From an uncultured Mucilaginibacter sp. (GTDB lineage: Bacteria; Bacteroidota; Bacteroidia; Sphingobacteriales; Sphingobacteriaceae): DNA of 64,000 bases. This document shows positions 32,776-42,565 of this stretch, piece by piece (position 1 is the stretch's first letter; each line of letters begins with the position of its first letter). Below the pieces are notes generated by a model. That model searched no databases. It saw only the letters and a program-made list of their open reading frames with translations, and had not been told where the DNA came from. Location of the stretch: assembly GCA_903864275.1 (NCBI GenBank), contig CAIPFE010000059.1, positions 1-64,000 of the forward strand, written 5' to 3'. Made by a program: the position numbers and the translations under genes.

Positions 32776-34713
32776 TTAATAAACGGAAAATGTTGTCGTC
32801 AATATCACATTATCTTTTGACGCATTGAATGAGTATTTTAACCCTTTTGCTATTTGTTTTTGTGCATAATATCTTGAATGGTCATATTCAAATATTTCCT
32901 CCTTCATTTCCTGGTCAGAATTGACTTTTATTGACAAACCAGAATTGCTTAATAAAAAGAGGCCGTTATTTCTGAGGGGATCGTTAACTTCTGACGTATG
33001 CCAAAATAATTCAACAGGTAAATTACCAACATTAAATATTTCATCCTGAATAATAACTGAACTATCCAATAATTCAATTGTACGTTTATGTACAGGATTT
33101 CCCGGCAATCTTTGTAAATATGCGAAAGACCTTCCAGAGACATAATTTATTCCTGTTTCATCAATATGGGCATAGATAGAACTCAACCAAGTAAAACGAG
33201 GGCCTTTATCTAATTGATCTAAATTTCCTATCTTAATTGTATTGTGAGCATCTGTAGCCAAAAATTTATGGAAATTCCCGACACCATTTTTTCCGAAATA
33301 CTCAAATGTGCCAGAATCTATTATAGATGGCCTCCCAAGGTACCAGATGTCCACATGCAACATGTCATTTTGTGATGGGAAACGCCCTTTATAAGAACCA
33401 CAGCGAAAAAATATATTAAAGTGGTTATTTTTAAGCAAAAAATAGCCGCTTACATCATATGTATATTTTTTTTCTGGTGTTAAAATGGTGCCGGTCCAAT
33501 TTTTACTCCCTGTACAAATTATTCCGTCCAACATCAATTTGTTGTCGGAAATAACCGTTTTGTTTTTAACGATTGCAGAAAGTGTATTAATGATTGAGCG
33601 CAAATCCCTATAGCCAGTACCAGCCCAATTATATAACAATGCCCCGTCATTCGGGCCATAATTAGGGAAATCACCCAATTCATTAAAAGTTATATTGTGA
33701 AGGAAAATTAAATTTTGTTGGAAGACATCCTTCATTTTAGTTATAAGATGACTTTTCGTTATTGAAGAATAAGCCAGGACGAGACTCTGAAGTGCAAACC
33801 GTTGGTATGTGATTGAATTTTGTATGTAGGTTCCGTCTTTGTAAAATTGATCATCTAAACAATAATCAAGAACATCAATACCTGTAGAATAATAGCGATC
33901 GGCTAAATCACATCCTTCGAAAAGTTTTCCGAAAAGGATAAGATATGTAGATTCGGTTATTGCATGATTGTTACGTTGGGCTTTCGCATAATTAATTTCG
34001 CGGGCAACATGCTTTGCAGAATGAACCAATAAATTCCTGAATATTGTATATGATTTGTCCGCCGGATCAATTTCAAGATAGCGGAATAAGAATATAAGTT
34101 TAATACATCTGATTGATATTTCCTGCGAGCATGCCCACGCTACAGACTGCTCATGCGGACTTTGTTTTACCCATTCGTTAAAAAGATTTAAAAAAAAATA
34201 ACGGATATTATCCTTCCTTTCATCATCGGCTAAAACATACCCGCATAACAATGCATCTAAAAATTGAACGCGGTTTAATTCCCATACTCTTTTTATATCT
34301 CCATTATCTGGATCGAATTGAAAATATTTAGAACTATGTTTTCCAACTTTCCAATGAATATCATCAAAAGGGTTTTTGTTGAAATCTGGAATGCCAATGT
34401 CTATATTATGGTAGGAAAAAAGTGAATATTTACCAGATAAAACACGGTCGCATTCATCATTTAATTCCTTTTTAACGTCTTCATTTAAGTCATTTAAGAA
34501 CCCGGAGACTACATTTAAAGAAGAAGTATTTAGAAAAACTACATGTTCCCATAAAGGAAACGCTGTCTCAAATTGATTACCCGGATTTTCGTCAAGTGAA
34601 TAATATTTTGTAAAATACCTCTGTAAACCGGTTTTACGATAGGAGTAAATTAAACCTTTCGTTATGAAATTTTTTAAACCAATAGACTTGTAAAGCGCCC
34701 AGAAATTAAACAT
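32776..34713 (-). CDS. Cytoplasmic heparinase II/III-family protein
   Basis: 645 residues with no signal peptide. An N-terminal alpha/alpha toroid (about 60-380) holds NNHAITESTYLILFGKLF and NSITYQRFALQ, the conserved Asn-His and Tyr regions of the family. A C-terminal beta-sandwich begins near 430 with FPSQNDMLHVDIWYLGRPS and ATDAHNTIKIGN. In secreted lyases the first of these reads like H-x-H-A-D; here the His position is replaced (SQND). Lack of export, the changed motif and its place in an EPS operon argue for a biosynthetic role rather than uptake. It overlaps the formyltransferase gene by 8 bases. Confidence 0.8.
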   Translation of the reverse strand: MFNFWALYKSIGLKNFITKGLIYSYRKTGLQRYFTKYYSLDENPGNQFETAFPLWEHVVFLNTSSLNVVSGFLNDLNEDVKKELNDECDRVLSGKYSLFSYHNIDIGIPDFNKNPFDDIHWKVGKHSSKYFQFDPDNGDIKRVWELNRVQFLDALLCGYVLADDERKDNIRYFFLNLFNEWVKQSPHEQSVAWACSQEISIRCIKLIFLFRYLEIDPADKSYTIFRNLLVHSAKHVAREINYAKAQRNNHAITESTYLILFGKLFEGCDLADRYYSTGIDVLDYCLDDQFYKDGTYIQNSITYQRFALQSLVLAYSSITKSHLITKMKDVFQQNLIFLHNITFNELGDFPNYGPNDGALLYNWAGTGYRDLRSIINTLSAIVKNKTVISDNKLMLDGIICTGSKNWTGTILTPEKKYTYDVSGYFLLKNNHFNIFFRCGSYKGRFPSQNDMLHVDIWYLGRPSIIDSGTFEYFGKNGVGNFHKFLATDAHNTIKIGNLDQLDKGPRFTWLSSIYAHIDETGINYVSGRSFAYLQRLPGNPVHKRTIELLDSSVIIQDEIFNVGNLPVELFWHTSEVNDPLRNNGLFLLSNSGLSIKVNSDQEMKEEIFEYDHSRYYAQKQIAKGLKYSFNASKDNVILTTTFSVY

Positions 34714-35494
34714 GTGATAAAAACAGTTTTTTATTTACGATATCTTTTAAAATGGGATGCATCAAAAAATATTGCTTTCCTTCTTCTTTTTTTTGAACCG
34801 TTAACTGATAGTCGTTTGAGATAATTTTTTTTACTCCATATACTAAGTCATGAACTGTATAATTAATCCCAAGCCCCCTTAATTGGTCGATATTTTCGCA
34901 GCTATCGAAATCGTGAGAAATAATTTCTATAATTGGACCCATATCTAATTCTCTTGCCATAAAATGCAATGTATTAACACATGGAATTCCTAACAAAACG
35001 GACCATTCTGCTACATTCATCCCTCTCATTTCCGGTAGCTTTCCACCATGGCAATTTAATACACCTATTTTAAATTTCTCTAAAAACGACTTCCTGATAA
35101 TGCCCCCTCCCGTATAAACAGCAAGATCAGTCCCGCTAATAAATTGCAATGTCTCCGGAGAGTTTAAATTATCAACAATTTTATATTTAATAGTGTTATT
35201 TTTACAATACAGGCTTACTTTGTTTTCTTTTATATTATGTTGCTTACAAAGTGCTAAAATATATTTCACTTCATCGGACATCGTTACATTTGTAATATTT
35301 CCAAAAATCCTGTCTTTAAACTTTTTTACAAATTCTTTTTTGTCTAACTGCCGATAAAAATAGGCAAAACGTTTAAAAGAATATTCCGAAACAATTAAAC
35401 ACTCTTCTATTGAAATCCCTTCCTGACGTAGTAAGTGTAATAAAGCTAAGGTATGTTTAGAGTAGTCATATCCGCAAACAACTGTTATTTTCAT
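34706..35494 (-). CDS. Formyltransferase-family enzyme, probable sugar N-formyltransferase
   Basis: 262 residues. The formyltransferase catalytic trio is visible: Asn and His in GVLNCHGGKLPEMRGMN and Asp in ARELDMGPII. These correspond to the N-H-D set that transfers a formyl group from N10-formyltetrahydrofolate. It is shorter than methionyl-tRNA formyltransferase and lacks its C-terminal domain. Here it probably formylates an amino sugar of the polymer; GlcNAc-derived 4- or 3-amino sugars made in this locus are candidates. It overlaps both neighbours by a few bases. Confidence 0.8.
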   Translation of the reverse strand: MKITVVCGYDYSKHTLALLHLLRQEGISIEECLIVSEYSFKRFAYFYRQLDKKEFVKKFKDRIFGNITNVTMSDEVKYILALCKQHNIKENKVSLYCKNNTIKYKIVDNLNSPETLQFISGTDLAVYTGGGIIRKSFLEKFKIGVLNCHGGKLPEMRGMNVAEWSVLLGIPCVNTLHFMARELDMGPIIEIISHDFDSCENIDQLRGLGINYTVHDLVYGVKKIISNDYQLTVQKKEEGKQYFLMHPILKDIVNKKLFLSHV

Positions 35495-36597
35495 AAAGTA
35501 TTCTCAATTAACTCTACATTCTTTTTTATTAGCAGATATGCATCCAGAAAAAATTTTGTGCTCCAGTTCGGATATCTGAATGATAAATATCTCCCATAGA
35601 ATGGCGAAGAGCCCGCAAGGGCACCTCTTTTATTAGCGTTTGAACTCATATTTTGTTTATAAACCACGTCGCCAAAAACCTTGAGCGCTGTGTTTAAATA
35701 CCGGGGGTCTTTTGTTTGCTCATATATTTTAGAGAAAATAATTGCCATTTGACAATTGCCTGTAAGACAAGTAAACCAAAAACTTCCCTTCCATTGTTCA
35801 TCATACCATCCGGCTAATTTCCCCTGCAATTCCCTGCACCTCATTACCTTGTCTGCCAATGATATGGCAAGTGAATTTACATTTTCATCTTTTAGTATTA
35901 ATGACGATTCATAAAACCCCCTTATCGTATATGCAATTGTATGTGTAAACGCATTCTGCCCTTCTTTAAATCCCCAGTTTTTAATTGAGTTACGTTCTGT
36001 CAGCCTATCCTGGTAAAATTTCAAAGCAAAAGTCATTTTTTCATTGATTACCGGATCATTTATATATTGATTAGCCCACAAAATTGGCCATATAACCCTG
36101 GTGTAGTAACTAGGTATATATCCTGTATTATATGCACCCAATTTCCAACTTCCATCTTCAGCGAGATTATCAACTAACCAATAAACTGCACGATGAAAAG
36201 TTTCAAAATATTTTTTGTTTTTTGTTTTTTCATAAGCCCTCACCAAGCCGATAACCATTTGTCCGGTATTGAAAACACTTGGGTCTTTGGAATTAGAAAA
36301 ACCTCCGGGCAAAGCACCCCCTGGCAGTTGAAGAGTAGTAATCCAATCTGCAGCTTTTATTGCGTATTCTTCTAAATTTAACCCTGGAAATAGGGGGTCA
36401 TAATCGAAGAGGGTTTCAATTATATAACCGGTAGTTTCCGGATACGCCAATGTCCATCCATACCCTTTCCATAATTGAGTATAATATGCTGATGAGCCCA
36501 TTCCATCATTAACATCAAAACTCCGTTTTAACCATTGTAAGGCAGCCACTGTTCTTTTCTCAAATTCTTTTTCTTCTAAAAATAGGCGTTCATTCAT
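35491..36597 (-). CDS. Alpha/alpha-toroid protein in EPS operon, function unknown
   Basis: 368 residues from the ATG at 36597, which forms an ATGA overlap with the stop of the upstream epimerase gene; a TTG at 36615 is an alternative. Repeats of the pattern 'GY/W-xx-ET/TG-Y/Q' (LAYPETTGYIIETLF, SVFNTGQMVIGLVRAY, GNCQMAIIFSKIY) are spaced about 50 residues apart, as in six- or seven-hairpin toroids of glycosidases and prenyltransferases. It has no signal peptide. Proteins of this kind in other EPS clusters are sometimes annotated VpsJ; I am not sure of that match. It might bind or act on a lipid-linked or nucleotide-linked sugar. Confidence 0.65.
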   Translation of the reverse strand: MNERLFLEEKEFEKRTVAALQWLKRSFDVNDGMGSSAYYTQLWKGYGWTLAYPETTGYIIETLFDYDPLFPGLNLEEYAIKAADWITTLQLPGGALPGGFSNSKDPSVFNTGQMVIGLVRAYEKTKNKKYFETFHRAVYWLVDNLAEDGSWKLGAYNTGYIPSYYTRVIWPILWANQYINDPVINEKMTFALKFYQDRLTERNSIKNWGFKEGQNAFTHTIAYTIRGFYESSLILKDENVNSLAISLADKVMRCRELQGKLAGWYDEQWKGSFWFTCLTGNCQMAIIFSKIYEQTKDPRYLNTALKVFGDVVYKQNMSSNANKRGALAGSSPFYGRYLSFRYPNWSTKFFLDAYLLIKKNVELIENTL

Positions 36598-37691
36598 AGT
36601 TTTAAATAATTGCAAATATAGTTAACAATCCTTTGCGCAGTCTTCCCATCCCACAACTCAGGAATATCCCCTTTTTTCCAGTTCCCACTAAATAACTTGT
36701 CAAATGCAGGTTTTATCGCTTTTGGATGAGTGCCTAATAATTCATTAGTACCAACAGTAATGGTTTCAGGGCGTTCGGTATTATCACGAAGCGTCATGCA
36801 GGGAACTCTCATAACGGTTGTTTCCTCGGTAATACCGCCCGAATCGGTTATAACAGCCTTCGCATTTTTCACCAAATAATTAAACTCAAGGTAGCCAAGG
36901 GGGTCTATTAAATGTAAATTTGAAGCTTGAATCCCAACGTTTTGGAGTATTTTAGCTGTGCGGGGATGTACAGGAAAAATAAGAGGCAATCCCCTCGAAG
37001 AATTTATTATCGTATCAATCAATTCCCCCAACTGCTGTTCCTGGTCGACATTTGCAGGGCGATGTAAAGTCATTACAATGTATTCTTTCTCCTTTAAAGC
37101 CAGTTCATCCCATATCGCCGGTTTTTTAAATCTCGGCATTTGCTTTAATAGGGTATCAATCATTGTATTGCCGACAAAAAAAATCCGGTCATCGCTAACA
37201 CCCGCATTTCGTAAATTTTCGTTGGCTTTTTCGGATGTCGTAAAAAAATAATCGGTAATAGCATCCGTAACCATACGGTTAATTTCTTCGGGCATCGTCA
37301 AATCGCCCGATCTTATGCCGGCTTCCACGTGGCTTACCTTGATGTTATTTAATTTTTTAGCAGTGATAGAACAAGCCATTGTTGACGTAACATCCCCCAC
37401 TACTAACACCAGGTCGGGCCTCGTCTCCATGAGTACTTTTTCGTACTTCACCATAATGGCAGCGGTTTGCTCGGCCTGGGAGCCACTGCCCGCGCCAAGG
37501 TTAATATCGGGTTCGGGGATACCCAACTCTTCAAAAAAATCTCCCGACATTTTTTTATCGTAATGCTGTCCGGTATGGATCAGGCGATAATGAATATCAC
37601 ATCCCCGGGATTCTTCTTTTTTAATAGCATCAATTATGGGCGCAATCTTAACAAAGTTTGGCCTGGCGCCGGCAATGATATCTATAAGCAT
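36594..37691 (-). CDS. Non-hydrolysing UDP-HexNAc 2-epimerase (WecB/WbpI family)
   Basis: 365 residues, GT-B-like epimerase. Motifs include AGARPNFVKIAPIIDAI at the start, HTGQHYDKKMS, VVGDVTSTMAC, HVEAGIRSGDLTMPEEINR and DSGGITEE. Two substrates are possible: UDP-GlcNAc, giving UDP-ManNAc (WecB), or UDP-GlcNAc(3NAc)A, giving the ManNAc(3NAc)A form (WbpI), since wbpA, B, D and E homologues are upstream in the same operon. The sequence alone does not separate these. The start is only 10 bases after the upstream dehydrogenase stop. Confidence 0.88.
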   Translation of the reverse strand: MLIDIIAGARPNFVKIAPIIDAIKKEESRGCDIHYRLIHTGQHYDKKMSGDFFEELGIPEPDINLGAGSGSQAEQTAAIMVKYEKVLMETRPDLVLVVGDVTSTMACSITAKKLNNIKVSHVEAGIRSGDLTMPEEINRMVTDAITDYFFTTSEKANENLRNAGVSDDRIFFVGNTMIDTLLKQMPRFKKPAIWDELALKEKEYIVMTLHRPANVDQEQQLGELIDTIINSSRGLPLIFPVHPRTAKILQNVGIQASNLHLIDPLGYLEFNYLVKNAKAVITDSGGITEETTVMRVPCMTLRDNTERPETITVGTNELLGTHPKAIKPAFDKLFSGNWKKGDIPELWDGKTAQRIVNYICNYLKL

Positions 37692-37701
37692 TTTTTATTC
37701 G

Positions 37702-39819
37702 TTAATTTATCTCAACCCAGCCCTTTGTTTTTAAACTTTCAATGGCTGCGAAGCTTGCACGAGTGGTATTTAGCAATTCGCTAAAAGGGATAAGTGAACC
37801 ACCGCCATTTTTTACACGCTCAATTAAGAGCCGGAACTGCTCTTTGTGCCCTTTGTCAAGCCCGGTTTTTAGTTTGGAAAATCCTTTAAAACCAAACCCT
37901 GTTGTAACTCTGAAATTATCAATAATTGCGGTTCTTTCCTGGTTGTAAACCTCGATTCGCTCTTTTTGATAGGCTTTTGATCCATTGGAAAAATAATTGA
38001 TCACTCCGGTTGAACCATTTTCATATTTAAGCAAGATGCTTGCATTGTCTGTATTCCCTTCAGGATTAACACCCATTGCATTCATACAAACAAATTTTAC
38101 CATGCTTCCAGTAAAGTAAGTGATCAAATCAATAAAATGGCAAGCCTCGCCTATTATTCGTCCTCCCCCTATATTTAAATCATGTACCCAAACATTTTCA
38201 GGGATAAAACCGGCATTCATGGTGGCAATAACATTTATCGGGTCATTTCCAATGATACTTTTAACCTTTTCGGCATGGGGCGAAAACCGGCGGTTAAATC
38301 CCACAGTTATTGTTCGTGTATTTGCTTGACGGTTATGAGCTTCAATAATTTCCCGAAGCTCTTCTTCATTTAAAGCAAGCGGCTTCTCTACAAAAACATG
38401 CTTCCCTGCACGTATCGCTTCCTGGGTCATTATAGCGTGTTTATTATGTCGCGTGGTAATTAAAACCAGGTCAACGTCCGGGTCCTGCAATATTTGGAAA
38501 TAATCCGTAGTAGAGTGCGAAAATCCATACTTTTTGGCCAATGCAGTACCGCTTACCCCGCCTGAGCTGGCAACGTATTTGTACCTTGCCCCACTATTTT
38601 TTAATGCGGGCAACATGGTCATCTTGGTAAAATTGCCGGCGCCAATTATCCCTATAACCCCTTTTGATGCATTAAAATCAGCGTCCTTTAATATAACTGT
38701 TTCATCAGGAGGCTGATTTGTATCATATTTTAGTAAAGAAGCTATAGATTTCCCCGATCCTATGTTGCCGTAAATGCTTTGATAATCCTCAATGGGGACA
38801 ACCTCAGTTATCAAATCCTTTACGTTCAGCTTGCCTGAGGCTATGGCATGTAAAACTGCTTCAAAATTCCTTTTCTCTGTCCACCTCACATAAGGTAACG
38901 GGTAATCATTGCCTCTTTGCTCATAATCCTCATCATATCTCCCTGGCCCGTACGAACAAGATACCTGGAAACTCAACTCCTTTTCATAAAATTCGGCGCG
39001 GCTAAGGTTTAATCCTATAACACCAACAAGTATTATCCGGCCACGCTTTCTGCTCATTTTAGCCGCCTGCGATATTATTTCGTCCGTTTTTGTCGAAGCG
39101 GTTATGATAACGCCATCGGCGCCCACACCATTGGTAATTGATTCAACAAATTTCACGCTGTCGCCACTTTTTGGATTGAAGGGGATAACACCCCATTTTT
39201 CGCTCAATTTTAATTTTTCATCATCAATATCAACTCCAATTACTTTACAGCCATTCGCAATTAATAATTGGGCTGTCAGCAATCCAATTAAACCCAGCCC
39301 AATAACAACAATTGACTCGCCTAAAGCCGGATTAAGTAACCGCATACCCTGAAGGCCAATCGCCCCAATAACGGTAAAAGCAGCCTCGTCATCACTTACT
39401 TCATTTGGAATTTGCACAACCAGGTTTTTAGGGATGCAAACAAATTCGGCATGATGGCCGTTTGAGGCAACCCTATCGCCAACTTTAAACTCGCTCACAC
39501 CATCACCAACGGCAATAACCTTACCTGCATTGCAATAACCTAAGGGCAATGGCTCGCCCAGTTTATTAAAAACAGCTTCTAAAGTCGGAACAAGGCCTTC
39601 GGTTTTTATTTTATCTAATACTTGTTTTACCCTATCGGGCTGTTGGCGTGCTTTGGAAATTAAATTTGACCTTCCAAACTCAACAAGCATGCGTTCGGTA
39701 CCAAGTGAAACCAGCGATCTTGATGTTTGTATTAAAACGTTTCCTTTTCTTACTTGTGGCGCCGGGATATTTTCCAGTATCGTTTCCCCTGTCTTAAAGG
39801 ACTGTATAATTTGTTTCAT
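37702..39819 (-). CDS. Two-domain oxidoreductase: medium-chain dehydrogenase fused to Gfo/Idh/MocA domain
   Basis: 705 residues. The first half (about 1-360) is a medium-chain alcohol-dehydrogenase-like domain with LGYCNAGKVIAVGDGV and VIGLGLIGLLTAQLL. The second (about 380-705) is a Gfo/Idh/MocA sugar dehydrogenase starting VIGIIGAGNFTKM with the active-site HVFVEKPLALN. Fusions of this build recur in polysaccharide loci, often beside heparinase II/III genes as here. It could carry out paired oxidation and reduction on one sugar nucleotide. The substrate is unknown. It is closely spaced with the genes on both sides. Confidence 0.85.
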   Translation of the reverse strand: MKQIIQSFKTGETILENIPAPQVRKGNVLIQTSRSLVSLGTERMLVEFGRSNLISKARQQPDRVKQVLDKIKTEGLVPTLEAVFNKLGEPLPLGYCNAGKVIAVGDGVSEFKVGDRVASNGHHAEFVCIPKNLVVQIPNEVSDDEAAFTVIGAIGLQGMRLLNPALGESIVVIGLGLIGLLTAQLLIANGCKVIGVDIDDEKLKLSEKWGVIPFNPKSGDSVKFVESITNGVGADGVIITASTKTDEIISQAAKMSRKRGRIILVGVIGLNLSRAEFYEKELSFQVSCSYGPGRYDEDYEQRGNDYPLPYVRWTEKRNFEAVLHAIASGKLNVKDLITEVVPIEDYQSIYGNIGSGKSIASLLKYDTNQPPDETVILKDADFNASKGVIGIIGAGNFTKMTMLPALKNSGARYKYVASSGGVSGTALAKKYGFSHSTTDYFQILQDPDVDLVLITTRHNKHAIMTQEAIRAGKHVFVEKPLALNEEELREIIEAHNRQANTRTITVGFNRRFSPHAEKVKSIIGNDPINVIATMNAGFIPENVWVHDLNIGGGRIIGEACHFIDLITYFTGSMVKFVCMNAMGVNPEGNTDNASILLKYENGSTGVINYFSNGSKAYQKERIEVYNQERTAIIDNFRVTTGFGFKGFSKLKTGLDKGHKEQFRLLIERVKNGGGSLIPFSELLNTTRASFAAIESLKTKGWVEIN

Positions 39820-39830
39820 TTATATTAGGG

Positions 39831-41264
39831 CTATTGAGTACTGTCGTACCCAACTTTTATAGTCTGCGATCTTTTGTTTAATATTCTTACTGCCTTTAAC
39901 TGATCTTTGGCACTGGTGGCCGTTGCTTCTACCTGGTTTCCCGAAGATGTTTTAACATCCCAACCAAGATTGTTCAATTTTGACATATCTTTATTGGTCT
40001 TTAGCTTTACGACGTTGTTATCAAATGCTATTTGCTTCCAACTCTCAGGTGTAAGTTTTGGATTAGGGTAGCTATAAAAAATTAAATCCTTATCGTTTGG
40101 TAAATTAAATATATTTTTTTCAATACGGCAATTTTGGGGAACATTGTAATTCTCGCCCCTTTCTTTGGCAAAAACAAATACTATATCGGGAGTAGCATTA
40201 GTAAATGTATTTTGAGTTAGCAATAAATTATCCGTATTATAATAAAGCGATGCCCCATGTCCTTTGGTATATATATCTTTGATTTCAAAATTGCCGCCAA
40301 CAATAAAGACACCCGCATTCTTAAGGTTTTCAAAATAATTGTTCGTTACGGTATCGTCCGGCCCGCTTATAAATACACCCGACGACCTTTGTTTGCCATC
40401 GCCGATAAACCGGTTATCACCAACGTAGCATTTACTGCCACTCCGGAGCGATATATAGCCGGCACAACTGTTAAATACATTATTAACAAACCTGTTGCTG
40501 CTTGATTTATTAGATATGATCTCGGCGTAGGCGTCATAATTGTCAAAAGTATTATTACTAACTGTGATGTGAGTGTTTATTGCTGATGTTTCATTTGAAG
40601 GAACACCGCTTGATCCTAACCGCATGGCAAAATTTGCCGCTTTTGATCCGAATTGTCTTGGCCCAAAATAATTATTGGATATCACAAAATGATTTCCCTT
40701 AACTTCATCTTTAGAGACATAATTTAAGCAAATAATACCGCCATCATAATACTTGTTTTCAAATTTACATTTGTTTATGGTATTAAACCCGCCTTGATTT
40801 AAAATGATATCATATCCCAAATTTGCAGTTGCCGTTGCATTTTGCGTCTCCGAAAAATTGCAATAATTGATCTCGCAATGGTAACAATTTTGAAATGTTA
40901 CAACTGCAGACCCATTGGTTAAAATATTATTCCTGGTAAAATTAATATTGTCGACATAAATATTTTGTCCTTTTATAATGACCGAAAAATAGCCGAGTAA
41001 ATTTGTGTTGCCGTCGGATTTCAGCAACTTGGTATTTCCGGAGTTGTTTGATAATAAAAGTTGAAAATTATCCGCTGTATAAGTTCCGGGATCAATTATC
41101 ACAGTGACGTTTTTATTATTTTCGCTATTTAAGATTTGTACGCCTGCCTGCAAATCTTTCAGGTTGTGACACTTTACTGTGATCATATTGCCAACAACTT
41201 TTACCTCCTGTGCATATAATTTAAAACTAAATAACATTACACCCATTACCATTAAATTTTTCAT
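39831..41264 (-). CDS. Secreted PL6-like right-handed beta-helix protein, probable EPS lyase
   Basis: 477 residues with a Sec signal MKNLMVMGVMLFSFKLYAQ. Parallel beta-helix rungs run through the protein. The run EIISNKSSSN then GYISLRSGSKCYVGDNRF matches the catalytic Lys and Arg region of chondroitinase B/alginate lyase family PL6, where the motif is usually LRHG; here the His is Ser. A lyase acting on the uronic acid of the polymer made by this operon would suit chain-length control or release. Its start overlaps the wzy stop by 4 bases, so it is made together with the polymerase. Confidence 0.7.
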   Translation of the reverse strand: MKNLMVMGVMLFSFKLYAQEVKVVGNMITVKCHNLKDLQAGVQILNSENNKNVTVIIDPGTYTADNFQLLLSNNSGNTKLLKSDGNTNLLGYFSVIIKGQNIYVDNINFTRNNILTNGSAVVTFQNCYHCEINYCNFSETQNATATANLGYDIILNQGGFNTINKCKFENKYYDGGIICLNYVSKDEVKGNHFVISNNYFGPRQFGSKAANFAMRLGSSGVPSNETSAINTHITVSNNTFDNYDAYAEIISNKSSSNRFVNNVFNSCAGYISLRSGSKCYVGDNRFIGDGKQRSSGVFISGPDDTVTNNYFENLKNAGVFIVGGNFEIKDIYTKGHGASLYYNTDNLLLTQNTFTNATPDIVFVFAKERGENYNVPQNCRIEKNIFNLPNDKDLIFYSYPNPKLTPESWKQIAFDNNVVKLKTNKDMSKLNNLGWDVKTSSGNQVEATATSAKDQLKAVRILNKRSQTIKVGYDSTQ

Positions 41265-42565
41265 GCTAAATTGTTTTTTTTTGTTTTCGATAATTTATTT
41301 AAATAATAGGTTAGAATAATTGTGGTAAGAAAGCCATGCGTAAGAAATAGTGTAGTATAATCTGAACTAATTAAACTTATACAACTTATATTGACCGTTA
41401 CAAGAGTAGGTAACAATAAATTTGGTTTTAATGTTTTAAAAAATAAAACTACAAAATCTAATATGTAAACAAAAAAGAATAGCAGCGGCAGGGCGGCCCA
41501 TTTAAAATATGAAAAATAGGCAAATACAAAAGATGTATTTAAATAAGCTGAGTCGATGGAACCAACATTAAAATACTTGTTCATCATTACGTTTGGGATA
41601 TTAACAGATTCATAACCAAACATTTCAGCTAATTTAGGAATACCGGTAACCCCCCAATAGCCATGATTTTCGACGTGGGCAATCCAGGTTATGCCAGTTT
41701 TTAAGGGGACCGACAAAATTCTGTCTAATACGATAGTTTGAAAACCACTCAATATGGTATCAAAGTCTACGTGGAGATTGTATTTCTTTATTTGAATTAC
41801 AATGGCGGGCACCAATATTAATACAATTACTACCGCTACTTTTAAAAAATTAACTTTCGTCCTTTTCTGTATAAAATAAGTAATAAACATACCAAATAAA
41901 ATAATTATACCAGACAATCGCTCGCCCGGGAGAATCGCGCCAAATAAAACAAATAAAATAAAACCTACATAGGTAACAATTGCAAGATACTTCTGTCTTT
42001 TAAATTTAGCTAAAATGTATAAAAGCAAAAGAGAAGCGACTAAAATAGCAATTGACTGCTGATAAAATACATATAAGTATTTCAACCAGGTAAAAGGCAA
42101 TAACTTTAATGAATTTTCCCTGGCCATGGTGGCTTCAAGTGCATCACCCGCTTTAAAATTGTTATAAAATCCAGTTTTGGAAAGCGGAACAAAAACCAAA
42201 TAGATGGAGACAATAATAAAACTTAAAAGTAAAAGCTGATTAATAATTGATTTGTTTATTAAATAGTTGTTATCGCTGATCTTGCCAAGTCTTGTCCATA
42301 TTAAGTTTGATGTGCCTCTAAATGATCGCAGGCATATCCATACTGCAATCAAAGGAAAAAGCTGAGTCAAAGTGAGGAATATTGATTCATCCTTTATTTC
42401 AGTAGCAATATTGTCAAAATTATAAACAGCAGACCATTGGATTTGAATATTAAAGAAAACAAGGAACCATATACTTGGTTTTACAAGCAATGATCTGTCC
42501 TTCCCTATGCTGTAAAATAACAGGATGGACGTTATTAGCGAAATTGTAATATATACTACAAACAT
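41261..42565 (-). CDS. wzy: O-antigen/EPS polymerase (Wzy-like)
   Basis: 434 residues, almost entirely membrane helices (about 11), with one larger periplasmic loop around residues 290-340 (SVPLKTGITWIAHVENHGY and following), the topology of Wzy polymerases. Wzy proteins share little sequence, so the call rests on topology and on being the only such protein in a locus that has wzx, wza and wzc. It joins lipid-linked repeat units on the periplasmic face. It abuts the acyltransferase by one base and overlaps the PL6-like gene by 4. Confidence 0.75.
   Translation of the reverse strand: MFVVYITISLITSILLFYSIGKDRSLLVKPSIWFLVFFNIQIQWSAVYNFDNIATEIKDESIFLTLTQLFPLIAVWICLRSFRGTSNLIWTRLGKISDNNYLINKSIINQLLLLSFIIVSIYLVFVPLSKTGFYNNFKAGDALEATMARENSLKLLPFTWLKYLYVFYQQSIAILVASLLLLYILAKFKRQKYLAIVTYVGFILFVLFGAILPGERLSGIIILFGMFITYFIQKRTKVNFLKVAVVIVLILVPAIVIQIKKYNLHVDFDTILSGFQTIVLDRILSVPLKTGITWIAHVENHGYWGVTGIPKLAEMFGYESVNIPNVMMNKYFNVGSIDSAYLNTSFVFAYFSYFKWAALPLLFFFVYILDFVVLFFKTLKPNLLLPTLVTVNISCISLISSDYTTLFLTHGFLTTIILTYYLNKLSKTKKNNLA

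Noticed and set aside
32776..41264. Polysaccharide utilisation locus (because of heparinase and PL6-like proteins)
   Set aside because: No SusC/SusD pair or sensor regulator is present, the heparinase protein has no signal peptide, and all neighbours are biosynthetic, so an EPS assembly locus fits better.
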